A program made the translations under genes and the position numbers. From contig JBDRWD010000014.1 in assembly GCA_039802205.1 (NCBI GenBank), positions 1 through 46,449 of the forward strand: DNA of 46,449 nucleotides, given 5' to 3'. Positions 25,709 through 34,472 of the stretch are shown here, piece after piece (the first letter of the stretch is position 1; every line of letters begins with the position of its first letter). This DNA is from a candidate division WOR-3 bacterium (GTDB lineage: Bacteria > Hydrothermota > Tepidihabitantia > SM23-42 > JAOAFX01). The notes below the pieces were generated by a model. The model made no database searches. It had not been told where the DNA came from and worked only from the letters and a program-made list of their open reading frames with translations.

Positions 25709-26128
25709 CTATTCTTCCCTGGCGATAACCCGGGAGAGGTTTAGAATCAAAATCGGCTTTTCCTCACCTTCATACGCACCAACGAAAAAATCTCTTTCCT
25801 TTCGGGTGACAAGCAACTCTGAATTCCGATTAATCAAATGGCTATCTATCTTTTTGGTACCCCACAGTCCATCCACCCTCAGACCGGCAATCCGCTCTCC
25901 TTCCTCAATCACCAGAATCATATTCGATTGTTCTTCACCTGTAATTCCTAGACGTTGACGTAGCGAAATAATCGGAACAATTTCCCCCCTGATGTTTGCC
26001 AATCCCAGAATAAAGTTAGGAGCATGAGGGACAGGAACAAACGGGGGTAGTTCCGTTACTTCACGGACTTTTCTGATATCTATCCCCACTAATTCATCAC
26101 CAATCTTAAAAATTATCAATGTTTCCAT
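25709..26128 (-). CDS. cheW: CheW-type coupling protein
   Basis: CheW links receptors to CheA. The 139-residue protein matches the family: LIIFKIGDELVGIDIRKVREV at the start, ILGLANIRGEIVPIISLRQRLG in the middle, and the repeated GVDGLWG-type strand later. It starts two bases after the receptor-fusion gene, so the two are co-expressed. The stop is TAG. Confidence 0.95.
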   Translation of the reverse strand: METLIIFKIGDELVGIDIRKVREVTELPPFVPVPHAPNFILGLANIRGEIVPIISLRQRLGITGEEQSNMILVIEEGERIAGLRVDGLWGTKKIDSHLINRNSELLVTRKERDFFVGAYEGEEKPILILNLSRVIAREE

Positions 26129-26130
26129 AG

Positions 26131-29100
26131 TTATATGCCTACAAGGTTTCTAAAACGGACCAATCCAAAAGGGTCAACGACAAACCCCTTTATATTCTTC
26201 TGCACCGCATAACAATCAACACCATGGGATATGAAAACCCAGAGCGCATTATCAACAATAAAATTTTCTATCTTCTGGTAAAGCTCCAGCCGCCGGCGTA
26301 AATTCTGTTCTGATCTTGCTGCTTCAATCATTTGGTCGAGTTCCTCGTTGGCATAAAAGGAAGTATTGCCGCTTGCTCCAAAATTTTTGGAATGAAAAAG
26401 CGTATAAACGAAGTTATCAGGATCACCGTTATCTGAAACCCATCCCCTCAGACTCATAAGGCTGTTCCCACTGTAAGTCTTATTTAGAAACTCCTCCCAT
26501 GGTAATGCATTTATCTTTAGCTTGATACCGATTTTCGCGAAAGATTCTTTAATAAACTCGGCTCGTTTGATCGTCTCGGAACCTGCCCTTATATCAAGGA
26601 TAAATTCCTCGTGGATACCATTAACAAAACCTGCCTCTCGCATCAATTCCCGGGCTTTTTTAAGATCATATGGGTAGCCGGCCAATTTGCTATTGTACCC
26701 GGGTAAACCCGGGGGATAAACACCATGGGCGGGTATTGCTTTGCCTCTGAGTAATGAGCGACAATAATATTCCCGATCAAGTGCATAATTCATTGCCTTT
26801 CGCACATTTAAATCAAAAAAGGGCGAAATTCGGGAAAAATTAATAGCAAGATAGTGGGTAGATAGTACTGGTCCAGCATAAATTTCCTCCGGAGAAAACT
26901 CTTGTAGCATATCAACCGTCAAATTCAAAATTGATAATTCGCCACTTTTAAATAATTCCAGGGCCTCTCTGTCATCGGGAACAATTTTTATGATGCATTC
27001 AGAAATTGGTGGTCGACCGTCAAAAAAATCATCAAAGGCTTCAAAAATTATTTCTTTCTGCCGTTCATAATGTACCAGCTTATAAGGTCCACAACCTACC
27101 GGCTTATCCGGGTTAAAGTTTGATGGCACTATATCACAGACGCCACAAGCCAGGTTAGCAAGAAAAGGAATATAAGAGAATTTCAACACAAACCGGACAT
27201 GATATGGGTCTACTATTATCATATCGGAAAGATACTCAATGAAATTGGCGTTAGGACCCTTTTTTACTCGATTCAACGAAAAAATAACATCCTGGGCTTG
27301 AACCTCCTGCCCATCATGAAATTTAACTCCCTTTTTTAGATAAAAATCCCAAACCCTACCATCTTCCGATACCGAAAATGAATAAGCCACTGCCGGAATG
27401 ATATGATTTAGTGAATCAAAAGTGTAAAGGCCGGTAAAAACTTGTTCAATCACCTGATGGCTGGTGGTGTCGGTTTTAATCGCCGGGTCAAAAGTGATGG
27501 GATCTTCAGTGGTCCGCAAGACGATACGTTTTTTTTCGGTGGTAATCACCGATACCTCTTTCTTGAAATCTTCAATAAGCCCTCTAATTTCATGTGCGAG
27601 TTTCTCTCCAGATTGGATAATCGTATCATAAGAAGAAAAATATTCATTTATCTTCTGGTATTCTTTTTCAAAGTTACGATAATATTCACCCAGCATGCCA
27701 CATTTGGTAATCATTTCTGAAGTTGTAGAAAACATCTCCTGGGATAAGGTGGCAAGGTTATCAAGAGTGCTGTTACTCTCATTAATTGCTTCGGTCGCAA
27801 TCCCCAAAGCATTGAAACCAAGTTCCACATCACTTGCAGTTTTTATAAAAAATGTTATAAGATAATTGATATCTTTTTCCAATTGTGCCAAAACACTATC
27901 AATACTCTGAACAAATTCAGAGGACTGATGGGAAAGCGTTTTTATTTCCCCAGTCACTACCCCGAGAGTTTCGGCATATTTGCCACTCCGTGCACTCTCA
28001 ATACTCGCGTATAAACCTAAGAGGCGAGCCCGATCCGTTACATGTTTCAATTCAGTGAGTGGTTTATCGACTTTATTTACAATACTTTTCAGTCGGCTGG
28101 ACTTATTTGTTAACAAACCAAGTAATTCGCTCACGTCCTGGTAAAAAACTTTGGCTCGCGCTAATGTTTCGTGTGCAAAATTATGAGTCTTACGCCATGA
28201 CTTCATCTTTTCTCCGATCATGTTAATTGTTTCGTTAAGATGTTTCGCCTCCGAAACAAATTGTAATATCAATCTCTCTGAAAAGTGCAGGTCAAATGTT
28301 TTTAGCGTTCTACCCAGCAGGCGTTCCGTGCCCTCCATTCTCGGTTCATACAATAGAATATTTCTTAAGATGAAAAAAAGCGAGGCAAAATTCTGGTCGT
28401 TGTCACTGGAAATTAACAAATTTTTTGTGTTATTGAGATGTTGAAAAAATGCACCCAATGACAATTCAGTAACCGAGGCAGTCCGAATAATTTGGTAAAT
28501 GTCTTCAAGATAACCAGGTAACCTTTCACTCTCTTTCTGTAAACCGATTTGCAGTTCCTTTTGTATTGCGGCACTATTAGAAACATCTCTAATTGCGTTT
28601 TCCAGATAAGGAATGAAGGTTAATAATTCATTATTGATATTTAAAAATTTGTCTGCGATTTCTTTCAAGTATAAAATTAAACTTTGAATTTTTTGAATGT
28701 CCTGGTTTAATTCACCGATATTCTTTAGTAACTCACTGGAGATCTCTGGAATAAGTTGCATAGGCAGATGAGCATTACGGACTAAATCGGTCATCTCGCG
28801 AGCGATAACCTCGAATCCTCTTCCTTCTTGTCCTGCATGAAAAGCAGTTATCCCGGCATTCCTTGAGGTAACCTCAATAGTTTCAGAAATGAGGTTTATG
28901 TTTTGAATAATTTCCACCAGGTGACCTATTCGTTCCTGAATTTTATTTAAAGTGAAGATAATATTATTCAGATCAAGATTAATTTTTTCCGATACTGTAA
29001 CCGATTCCTTAAAATTTTCTATACTCCTTTTTAAAAGGTCATTCATTTTTTTGATTTCGGAGTCAAAAACATCCACTCCCTCGATCACCAATTCAATCGT

Positions 29101-29271
29101 TGCCGAGAGATTGTTAAACTTCTGTTTTATCTCGGTCAACAACTCGGAATTGGTCTGAAGGCTATTTTCGATCTGCTGCCCAGTAGTGAGAAAATTTTGA
29201 AAATAAGTATCATACTGCACGAATAAAGGTTTTAGGCGTTCGATTATTGTATCTCTCAACATGCTCGCCAT
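26131..29271 (-). CDS. cytosolic receptor-like protein: two degenerate MCP hairpins fused to a peptide-binding (SBP_bac_5) domain
   Basis: A 1046-residue protein. Residues 1-575 are long helices with two stretches resembling the tip of MCP signalling domains: about 124-165 (ISETIEVTSRNAGITAFHAG, then GRGFEVIAREM) and about 408-450 (TDRARLLGLYASIESARSG, then VVTGEIKTLSHQS). Both are clearly divergent from the canonical sequence. Residues 583-1046 are a complete extracytoplasmic-type solute-binding domain of the Opp/Dpp/NikA family (LTFDPA-like start, KKGVKFHDGQEVQAQDVIFSLNRV, GCGPYKL, RKAMNYALDR). No signal peptide or membrane segment is seen, so the binding domain is predicted to be cytoplasmic. 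It is first in the chemosensory operon and directly before cheW. Confidence 0.85.
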   Translation of the reverse strand: MASMLRDTIIERLKPLFVQYDTYFQNFLTTGQQIENSLQTNSELLTEIKQKFNNLSATIELVIEGVDVFDSEIKKMNDLLKRSIENFKESVTVSEKINLDLNNIIFTLNKIQERIGHLVEIIQNINLISETIEVTSRNAGITAFHAGQEGRGFEVIAREMTDLVRNAHLPMQLIPEISSELLKNIGELNQDIQKIQSLILYLKEIADKFLNINNELLTFIPYLENAIRDVSNSAAIQKELQIGLQKESERLPGYLEDIYQIIRTASVTELSLGAFFQHLNNTKNLLISSDNDQNFASLFFILRNILLYEPRMEGTERLLGRTLKTFDLHFSERLILQFVSEAKHLNETINMIGEKMKSWRKTHNFAHETLARAKVFYQDVSELLGLLTNKSSRLKSIVNKVDKPLTELKHVTDRARLLGLYASIESARSGKYAETLGVVTGEIKTLSHQSSEFVQSIDSVLAQLEKDINYLITFFIKTASDVELGFNALGIATEAINESNSTLDNLATLSQEMFSTTSEMITKCGMLGEYYRNFEKEYQKINEYFSSYDTIIQSGEKLAHEIRGLIEDFKKEVSVITTEKKRIVLRTTEDPITFDPAIKTDTTSHQVIEQVFTGLYTFDSLNHIIPAVAYSFSVSEDGRVWDFYLKKGVKFHDGQEVQAQDVIFSLNRVKKGPNANFIEYLSDMIIVDPYHVRFVLKFSYIPFLANLACGVCDIVPSNFNPDKPVGCGPYKLVHYERQKEIIFEAFDDFFDGRPPISECIIKIVPDDREALELFKSGELSILNLTVDMLQEFSPEEIYAGPVLSTHYLAINFSRISPFFDLNVRKAMNYALDREYYCRSLLRGKAIPAHGVYPPGLPGYNSKLAGYPYDLKKARELMREAGFVNGIHEEFILDIRAGSETIKRAEFIKESFAKIGIKLKINALPWEEFLNKTYSGNSLMSLRGWVSDNGDPDNFVYTLFHSKNFGASGNTSFYANEELDQMIEAARSEQNLRRRLELYQKIENFIVDNALWVFISHGVDCYAVQKNIKGFVVDPFGLVRFRNLVGI

Positions 29272-29281
29272 ATCTCATAAT

Positions 29282-29309
29282 ATTTTATCAAAATTTTTTC
29301 AATTGTCAA
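29282..29309 (-). promoter_or_regulatory. promoter of the receptor-fusion/cheW unit
   Basis: TTGACA (29304-29309), 16 bp, TAAAAT (29282-29287), with ten bases to the ATG at 29271. The mRNA would have a leader of only a few bases and no Shine-Dalgarno. Confidence 0.65.
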
Positions 29310-29317
29310 TTAAAAAA

Positions 29318-30214
29318 CTACTTGATAAAAATTAAACCCACCCCCAAAATAGCAATTAGTGTTCCGATTACATTAGTGCGAGTAATTCTCTCCTTAAATA
29401 TCCAATAAGAAAGGGGGATTAAAATTATCGGTGGTAAGGCCATCAAAGTTGAAGCAATCCCGATGTAAGCGTGCTGAATAGCAACAAGCGAAAGCCAAAC
29501 CCCTAAAAATGGACCAAAAAATGCACCAGCCAACATTAAACAGATTGCGTTATTATTTTTTGCTCCCTGAATCGTTTCAATCAATTTGCCTTGAAATAAT
29601 GCTACCACCCAGATAAAAAGAGTGCCGGCTGTCACCCTGATCAAATTACCCGCGAGCGGTTGCAAATTATTGCATAAAAGTCCTTTTTTTGATAAAAAAT
29701 ATCCTAGGGATTGACATAGTGCAGCTGCTAAACCACATAATATGCCGCGCAAATAACTTTTTATTTTAACATCAGAATTCTTCTTAGCATAAAGAACAAT
29801 GCCAATGCCCAAAATAGTGACAATAATACCAACCACGTCCTTAAGTGTCAAAACCTCACCCAATGCTAACCAACCCAATAACATTCCAAATACAGGTGCC
29901 AGTGACATTAACAACATCGTCAGGCGTGGGCCAATTAAAACATAGCCCTGAAACAAAAATGTATCCCCGATGGCAAAACCAATTATTCCTGAGAGACCAA
30001 ACCAAACCCAATGACAATGCATAGCATTTTGAGGAATTAAATTTCCCGAAAGTACCCAATGAGTTAACAGCAAAAATAGCATACCTAATAAAAGTCGTAT
30101 CCGGTTAACAGTATTGGCACCGCTGAGCCGTGAGGCTAAGGTAAAGAATATTGAACCAAATGACCAACAAAAAGATGTACCTATGGCAGCAATTTCCCCG
30201 TAATATTTCGACAT
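29318..30214 (-). CDS. EamA/DMT-family permease
   Basis: A 298-residue integral membrane protein with about ten helices in two EamA repeats; the conserved endings are LALGEVLTLKDVVGIIVTILGIGIVL in the first repeat and IFKERITRTNVIGTLIAILGVGLIF in the second. Family members export amino acids or metabolites; the substrate cannot be told. It begins 19 bases after the tRNA-Phe 3' end and is probably read from the tRNA promoter. Confidence 0.85.
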   Translation of the reverse strand: MSKYYGEIAAIGTSFCWSFGSIFFTLASRLSGANTVNRIRLLLGMLFLLLTHWVLSGNLIPQNAMHCHWVWFGLSGIIGFAIGDTFLFQGYVLIGPRLTMLLMSLAPVFGMLLGWLALGEVLTLKDVVGIIVTILGIGIVLYAKKNSDVKIKSYLRGILCGLAAALCQSLGYFLSKKGLLCNNLQPLAGNLIRVTAGTLFIWVVALFQGKLIETIQGAKNNNAICLMLAGAFFGPFLGVWLSLVAIQHAYIGIASTLMALPPIILIPLSYWIFKERITRTNVIGTLIAILGVGLIFIK

Positions 30215-30233
30215 TTACCCGATAGATTAAAAA

Positions 30234-30306
30234 TGCCAGGGCGCAGAATCGAACTGCGGACACCCGGATTTTCAGTCCGGTGCTCTACCAACTGAGCTAC
30301 CCTGGC
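30234..30306 (-). tRNA. tRNA-Phe (GAA)
   Basis: A 73-base cloverleaf on the minus strand: acceptor GCCAGGG/CCCTGGC with discriminator A, D arm GCTCAGTTGGTAGAGC, anticodon stem CCGGA/TCCGG with loop CTGAAAA giving anticodon GAA, and T arm with GTTCGATTC. The 3' CCA is not encoded. Confidence 0.97.
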
Positions 30307-30317
30307 AAATTATGTAA

Positions 30318-30345
30318 ATTATATCCAATTTTTGCTAAAAGTCAA
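30318..30345 (-). promoter_or_regulatory. tRNA-Phe promoter
   Basis: TTGACT (30340-30345), 16 bp ending in TTGGA, TATAAT (30318-30323), with 11 bases to the tRNA 5' end. It probably also drives the EamA permease. Confidence 0.75.
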
Positions 30346-30387
30346 CAAAAAATTACAAAACCCTAATAGGTGTGAAATTTGTAGTTG

Positions 30388-30415
30388 TTGACTAAATTAA
30401 AAATTTGGATAATAT
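30388..30415 (+). promoter_or_regulatory. promoter of the TGS GTPase gene, leaderless type
   Basis: TTGACT (30388-30393), 16 bp ending in TTTGGA, TAATAT (30410-30415), then five bases to the ATG at 30421. It lies back to back with the tRNA-Phe promoter. Confidence 0.7.
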
Positions 30416-30420
30416 TTTAT

Positions 30421-31383
30421 ATGCCCGCAAATTTACCACCTCAATACTTTGAAGTTGAGAAGAAATATCGGGAGGCAAAAACTCTACAGGAGAAACTTTT
30501 TTATCTTCAAGAATTACTAGCCATAATTCCCAAACACAAAGGTACCGAGAAACTCCAAGGGGAATTAAGAGCAAAAATCTCCAAAACTAGGGAGTTGATG
30601 GAAAAAAGCAAGAAATCCACAGGTACTACCGCTTGGTACCAAGTAGAAAGACAGGGTGCAGGGCAGGTTTTGCTGGTCGGACTGCCTAATTCTGGTAAAT
30701 CAGCACTTTTAAACCTTCTTGCCCGGACTAATGTTGAAGTGGCACCCTATCCATTTACCACCACCACCTTTCAGGTAGGCATGATGGAATACGAAGATAT
30801 CAAAATTCAAATCGTGGATTCTCCCCCAGTTTCCGAAAATGCGCCAGCCTGGTTATACGCTGCATTCCGATTTGCAGATTTGCTTTTGATAATTCTCGAT
30901 GCTGCTGATGATAATCTTTTAGAGCAGATGGAAATCATAAAAAGAGAACTGGAAGTTAGAAACATTTACATAGAAAAAGAAAATCCAGATGCTAAAAAGT
31001 GTTTAATTTTATTAAACAAAATAGATATAAACAAAGCGGAAGGAAATAGCGAAATCTTTCTGGAGTTTTATGGCAATAAATTTAATATTCTCAAGATTTC
31101 AACAAAAACGGGGTTAAATATCGAAACCTTAAAACAGCAGATATTTAGAAATTTAAATATCATTCGCGTTTATACCAAGAAAATTGGTCAGCCTCCAGTT
31201 AAAAAAGATCCAATTGTTCTAAAAATTGGTGCGACGGTGATTGATGCTGCTGAATACATTCATAAAGATTTCAAAAAAAATTTAAAGTTCACCCGATTAT
31301 GGAATGACCGTGGTTTTAACGGGCAACGCGTTGAGAAAAATTATATCCTCCAAGATGGTGATATCGTGGAATTTCATGTATAA
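30421..31383 (+). CDS. Obg/DRG-like GTPase with TGS domain
   Basis: A 320-residue GTPase. The N-terminal helical block (PPQYFEVEKKYREAKT, HKGTEKLQGELRAKI) matches bacterial DRG-like proteins. The G domain follows with G1 GLPNSGKSALLN, NVEVAPYPFTTTTFQVG as the switch, an altered G3 (VDSPP in place of DTPG) and G4 LNKID. The C-terminus is a TGS domain (FTRLWNDRGFNGQRV...LQDGDIVEFHV). Such proteins are thought to act on ribosomes or RNA. ATG 30421 is chosen because it is five bases after the -10 box. Confidence 0.85.
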   Translation: MPANLPPQYFEVEKKYREAKTLQEKLFYLQELLAIIPKHKGTEKLQGELRAKISKTRELMEKSKKSTGTTAWYQVERQGAGQVLLVGLPNSGKSALLNLLARTNVEVAPYPFTTTTFQVGMMEYEDIKIQIVDSPPVSENAPAWLYAAFRFADLLLIILDAADDNLLEQMEIIKRELEVRNIYIEKENPDAKKCLILLNKIDINKAEGNSEIFLEFYGNKFNILKISTKTGLNIETLKQQIFRNLNIIRVYTKKIGQPPVKKDPIVLKIGATVIDAAEYIHKDFKKNLKFTRLWNDRGFNGQRVEKNYILQDGDIVEFHV

Positions 31384-31480
31384 AATTTTGAATCTCCAAA
31401 TTTCAATCTTGTTATTCAAGCATACTTTGATTGTTAAAAATCCCTTCGCAAAATCTATTTTTTAATATTCCAGAAGTATC

Positions 31481-32401
31481 ATGGCGGAAATTGAAATAAT
31501 CAAATATCTACGCAGCAAATTTCCTAAAAAAAATAAGGAGATCCGTGTGGGTATTGGTGATGACGGGATGATAATGAAAAATAATACGGTAATTTCCACC
31601 GACTCTTTTGCCCAAGGTATTCATTTTGATTTAAAATACTTTTCAATGTTCGCATTGGGTTGCCGGACCATGGGGGCAAGCCTTTCGGATCTTGCAGCAA
31701 TGGCGGCGGAACCAATTTGTGCTTTAATTAGTCTCGGACTTCCTCGAAGCACTAAAACTTTACAAATAAAAGAATTATACCGAGGTTTCGCTTATGTCTG
31801 TAATCAATTCCACTGCGATATCTCAGGGGGGGATATAATAGAAAGTCCCATTTTGACCATCACAATCACCGTGGTCGGAAAAACTCGAAGTCCCTTGATG
31901 CGATCGGGTGCCAAGCCTGGTGATTACCTTTACACCACCGGTTATCTGGGTCTTGCTGAAGTTGGAAGAATAGTTCTTAAAGAAGGATATCGCCGAAATC
32001 AATTTCCCGAAGCAGTAAAAAAGCATCTTTACCCTGAACCCCGAATTTATGAAGCACAAAGATTACGAAAATATCTGAGTGCGGGCATCGATACTTCGGA
32101 TGGTCTATCAACCGATGCCCACCACCTTGCTGAGGAAAGTTGTGTCCGGGTTCTAATTGAAGAGATCCCTATCCACCCCGAAGTGGCATTGTTATGTTCA
32201 TTTAAAAAAATCTCACCCATAAAATTTGTCCTTTCCGCGGGAGAGGATTTTGAACTATTGGTCGCCGGCAAGATCCTATATAACCTGCGCAATATAAAAC
32301 TTTTTAAAATCGGAAGAATCCTCGAAGGAAAAGGCGTTTATCTTTTGCGAAATAAAACATTAAAAAGAATTTATCCTACCGGTTATGAACATCTCCGCTA
32401 A
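31481..32401 (+). CDS. thiL: thiamine-monophosphate kinase
   Basis: ThiL phosphorylates thiamine monophosphate to thiamine diphosphate. The 306 residues carry the family blocks GIGDDG, STDSFAQGIHFDLKYF, GASLSDLAAMAAEPICALISLGLP, CDISGGDI, and GIDTSDGLSTD near the C-terminal half. GIGDDG followed by MIMK differs slightly from the usual GIGDDAAVI. The end overlaps the MFS gene by 17 bases. No other thiamine gene or TPP riboswitch is visible. Confidence 0.93.
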   Translation: MAEIEIIKYLRSKFPKKNKEIRVGIGDDGMIMKNNTVISTDSFAQGIHFDLKYFSMFALGCRTMGASLSDLAAMAAEPICALISLGLPRSTKTLQIKELYRGFAYVCNQFHCDISGGDIIESPILTITITVVGKTRSPLMRSGAKPGDYLYTTGYLGLAEVGRIVLKEGYRRNQFPEAVKKHLYPEPRIYEAQRLRKYLSAGIDTSDGLSTDAHHLAEESCVRVLIEEIPIHPEVALLCSFKKISPIKFVLSAGEDFELLVAGKILYNLRNIKLFKIGRILEGKGVYLLRNKTLKRIYPTGYEHLR

Positions 32402-33791
32402 TAAAACAATAATCCAAACAAACCGGAGAAATATTGTGCTGTTTGTAACTACCTTGGGTTCTTTTTTAACCCCTTTTATGGGCTCGGCGCTAAATGTGGC
32501 TTTACCGGCGATCGGCAGAGAATTCAATATCAATGCCCTCCTGCTAAGCTGGATCCCTACTTCTTACCTCCTAGCTGCCGCAATGACTCTTGTTCCCATC
32601 GGACGAATTGCAGATATGATCGGACGGGTAAAGGTGTTTTTCGGCGGGGTTATTATCTTCAGCATTTTCTCATTGCTATGTGGAGTGACTAATAATATTG
32701 CATTCTTCCTCGTCTGGAGAGCAATTCAGGGATTGGGAGGTGCAATGATCTTCGGAACTTCCGTAGCAATATTAACAACCAAGTTTCCGGTTCATGACCG
32801 AGGTCGGATTTTGGGGATCAATGTCGCGGGTGTTTATCTGGGACTTTCCTTAGGACCATTTATCGGCGGATTTTTTACCCAACATTTTGGCTGGCGTAGC
32901 ATATTTTACCTCAATGCCCTTTTCGGCGCTGTGATGTTACTCTTAATGGGTTTATTCATCAGATTTGAAAAATTAGAAAAGCGCGCTGAACCTTTTGATT
33001 ATCTGGGGATTTTAATCTATAGTCCTGCTCTATTCTTTCTTATGTATGGCTTTTCGCTTCTACCCCAGGTATTGGGATTTATCCTATTATTAATCGGAGT
33101 GGTTTTTATTTATTTTTTTGTCAAATGGGAATCGAAAGTTATCATGCCGTTATTAAATATTAATCTCTTTAAAAATAATCCTGTTTTCTTTTTTTCCAAC
33201 CTGGCTGCGCTCATCAATTATAGTGCAACGAGTGCCGTCGCATTTCTTCTCAGTCTTTATCTTCAATATTTAAAAGATTTTTCCCCGCAAAAAGCCGGCA
33301 TGATTCTCATTGCCCAGCCTCTTACGATGACCTTCTTCTCCCCGTTTGCCGGTAGACTTTCCGATAGAATCCAGCCTCGAATAATTGCCTCTGCCGGTAT
33401 GGGGTTAACAAGTGTGGGGTTAATATTATTATCTTTCATAGGTAAAAATACAGGAATTTATTTAATAGTAATCTACTTGTTAATCTTGGGATTGGGTTTC
33501 GCCTTTTTTTCTTCGCCCAATACAAATGCTGTGATGAGTTCGGTGATAAGCGAATATTATGGTGTTGCTTCCAGCACCCTCGCAACTATGAGATTACTGG
33601 GGCAGATGTCTAGCATGGGCTTTGTAATGCTGATATTTTCAATTACTATAGGAAAGGCAAAGATTACTCCACAGATTTATCCCTCTTTTCTGCAGACCCT
33701 TAAAATTGCTTTTTACTTATTTACCGGGCTATGTATCTTTGGCGTCTTTGCTTCATTGAAGAGAGGAAGACTTACAAGAAAATCAGATTAA
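32385..33791 (+). CDS. MFS drug-efflux transporter, DHA2 (EmrB/QacA) family
   Basis: A 468-residue membrane protein with about 14 helices. TTLGSFLTPFMGSALNVALPAI opens it, LLSWIPTSYLL and GRIADMIGRVKVF (motif A) follow, and GVYLGLSLGPFIGGFFTQHFGWR contains motif C of proton-coupled exporters. The start lies inside thiL, so it is translationally linked to it. The substrate is unknown. Confidence 0.9.
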   Translation: MNISANKTIIQTNRRNIVLFVTTLGSFLTPFMGSALNVALPAIGREFNINALLLSWIPTSYLLAAAMTLVPIGRIADMIGRVKVFFGGVIIFSIFSLLCGVTNNIAFFLVWRAIQGLGGAMIFGTSVAILTTKFPVHDRGRILGINVAGVYLGLSLGPFIGGFFTQHFGWRSIFYLNALFGAVMLLLMGLFIRFEKLEKRAEPFDYLGILIYSPALFFLMYGFSLLPQVLGFILLLIGVVFIYFFVKWESKVIMPLLNINLFKNNPVFFFSNLAALINYSATSAVAFLLSLYLQYLKDFSPQKAGMILIAQPLTMTFFSPFAGRLSDRIQPRIIASAGMGLTSVGLILLSFIGKNTGIYLIVIYLLILGLGFAFFSSPNTNAVMSSVISEYYGVASSTLATMRLLGQMSSMGFVMLIFSITIGKAKITPQIYPSFLQTLKIAFYLFTGLCIFGVFASLKRGRLTRKSD

Positions 33792-33818
33792 AATCACTGT
33801 CTTGAAAATACAAGGTCT

Positions 33819-34364
33819 TTAGACTTTTGTCCGCTCTGAGGATTTCATAAAATAGTTACCACCACAATGATAAATCAACCTCACCTTTGCGGTATCCCAG
33901 ACATCATCTTTGAATAAATCTTCTTCTGCCTCAGCGTATAAAACTTCGCCAAAAAATACAATATGGTCGCCAATTTCTATTGAATCAATTACTGAACATT
34001 CTATTGAACCAATACATTCTTTTATCTTTGGTGTATTAATTAACTTTTCTGCCTTTTCCGGCGTTAGTTTGGTCTCTTTGAATTTATCAACATCTCTACC
34101 CGAATGTGTACCACAATATAGCATCTGCTCAACCAAGTTCCAATCTGGAATATTAACAATAAACTCACCGGATTTTCTAATCAGTTCTAAAGAAAACCGT
34201 TCTTTGCCAATTGATATTGCTAATGCGGGAGGTTTTATTGAGACTGGTGTTTGCCATGCAACCGTGATGATGTTTGATTTGTCTTTGTAATGCGATGTTA
34301 TAAGAACGACATTACCAGAATTTATCAACCTATTCGCCTTTGAGCGTGGTACTTCTATTTTCAT
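33819..34364 (-). CDS. flavin reductase-like FMN-binding protein
   Basis: A 181-residue flavoprotein of the flavin reductase domain family (DIM6/NTAB-like). VVLITSHYKDKSNIITVAWQTPVS is the typical opening, followed by PPALAISIGKERFSLELI and GEFIVNIPD. It likely binds FMN and acts as a reductase or electron carrier. A strong AAGGAGAG precedes the ATG. It follows the biotin-carrier gene at a distance of 108 AT-rich bases and may not share its promoter. Confidence 0.85.
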   Translation of the reverse strand: MKIEVPRSKANRLINSGNVVLITSHYKDKSNIITVAWQTPVSIKPPALAISIGKERFSLELIRKSGEFIVNIPDWNLVEQMLYCGTHSGRDVDKFKETKLTPEKAEKLINTPKIKECIGSIECSVIDSIEIGDHIVFFGEVLYAEAEEDLFKDDVWDTAKVRLIYHCGGNYFMKSSERTKV

Positions 34365-34472
34365 GGGTCTCTCCTTTCACAGAAACACCAAGAAAAAAAG
34401 CTGTCTCAACCCAAACAAATAATTTAAAAATTTATTTAGGTATTTAAATATTTTTAAACTCAAGGCAGTTGG

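Noticed and set aside
31428-31481. Promoter for thiL (TTGATT-N16-CAAAAT)
   Set aside because: The -10 is weak and there is no clear Shine-Dalgarno or leaderless spacing; thiL may be read through from the GTPase gene.
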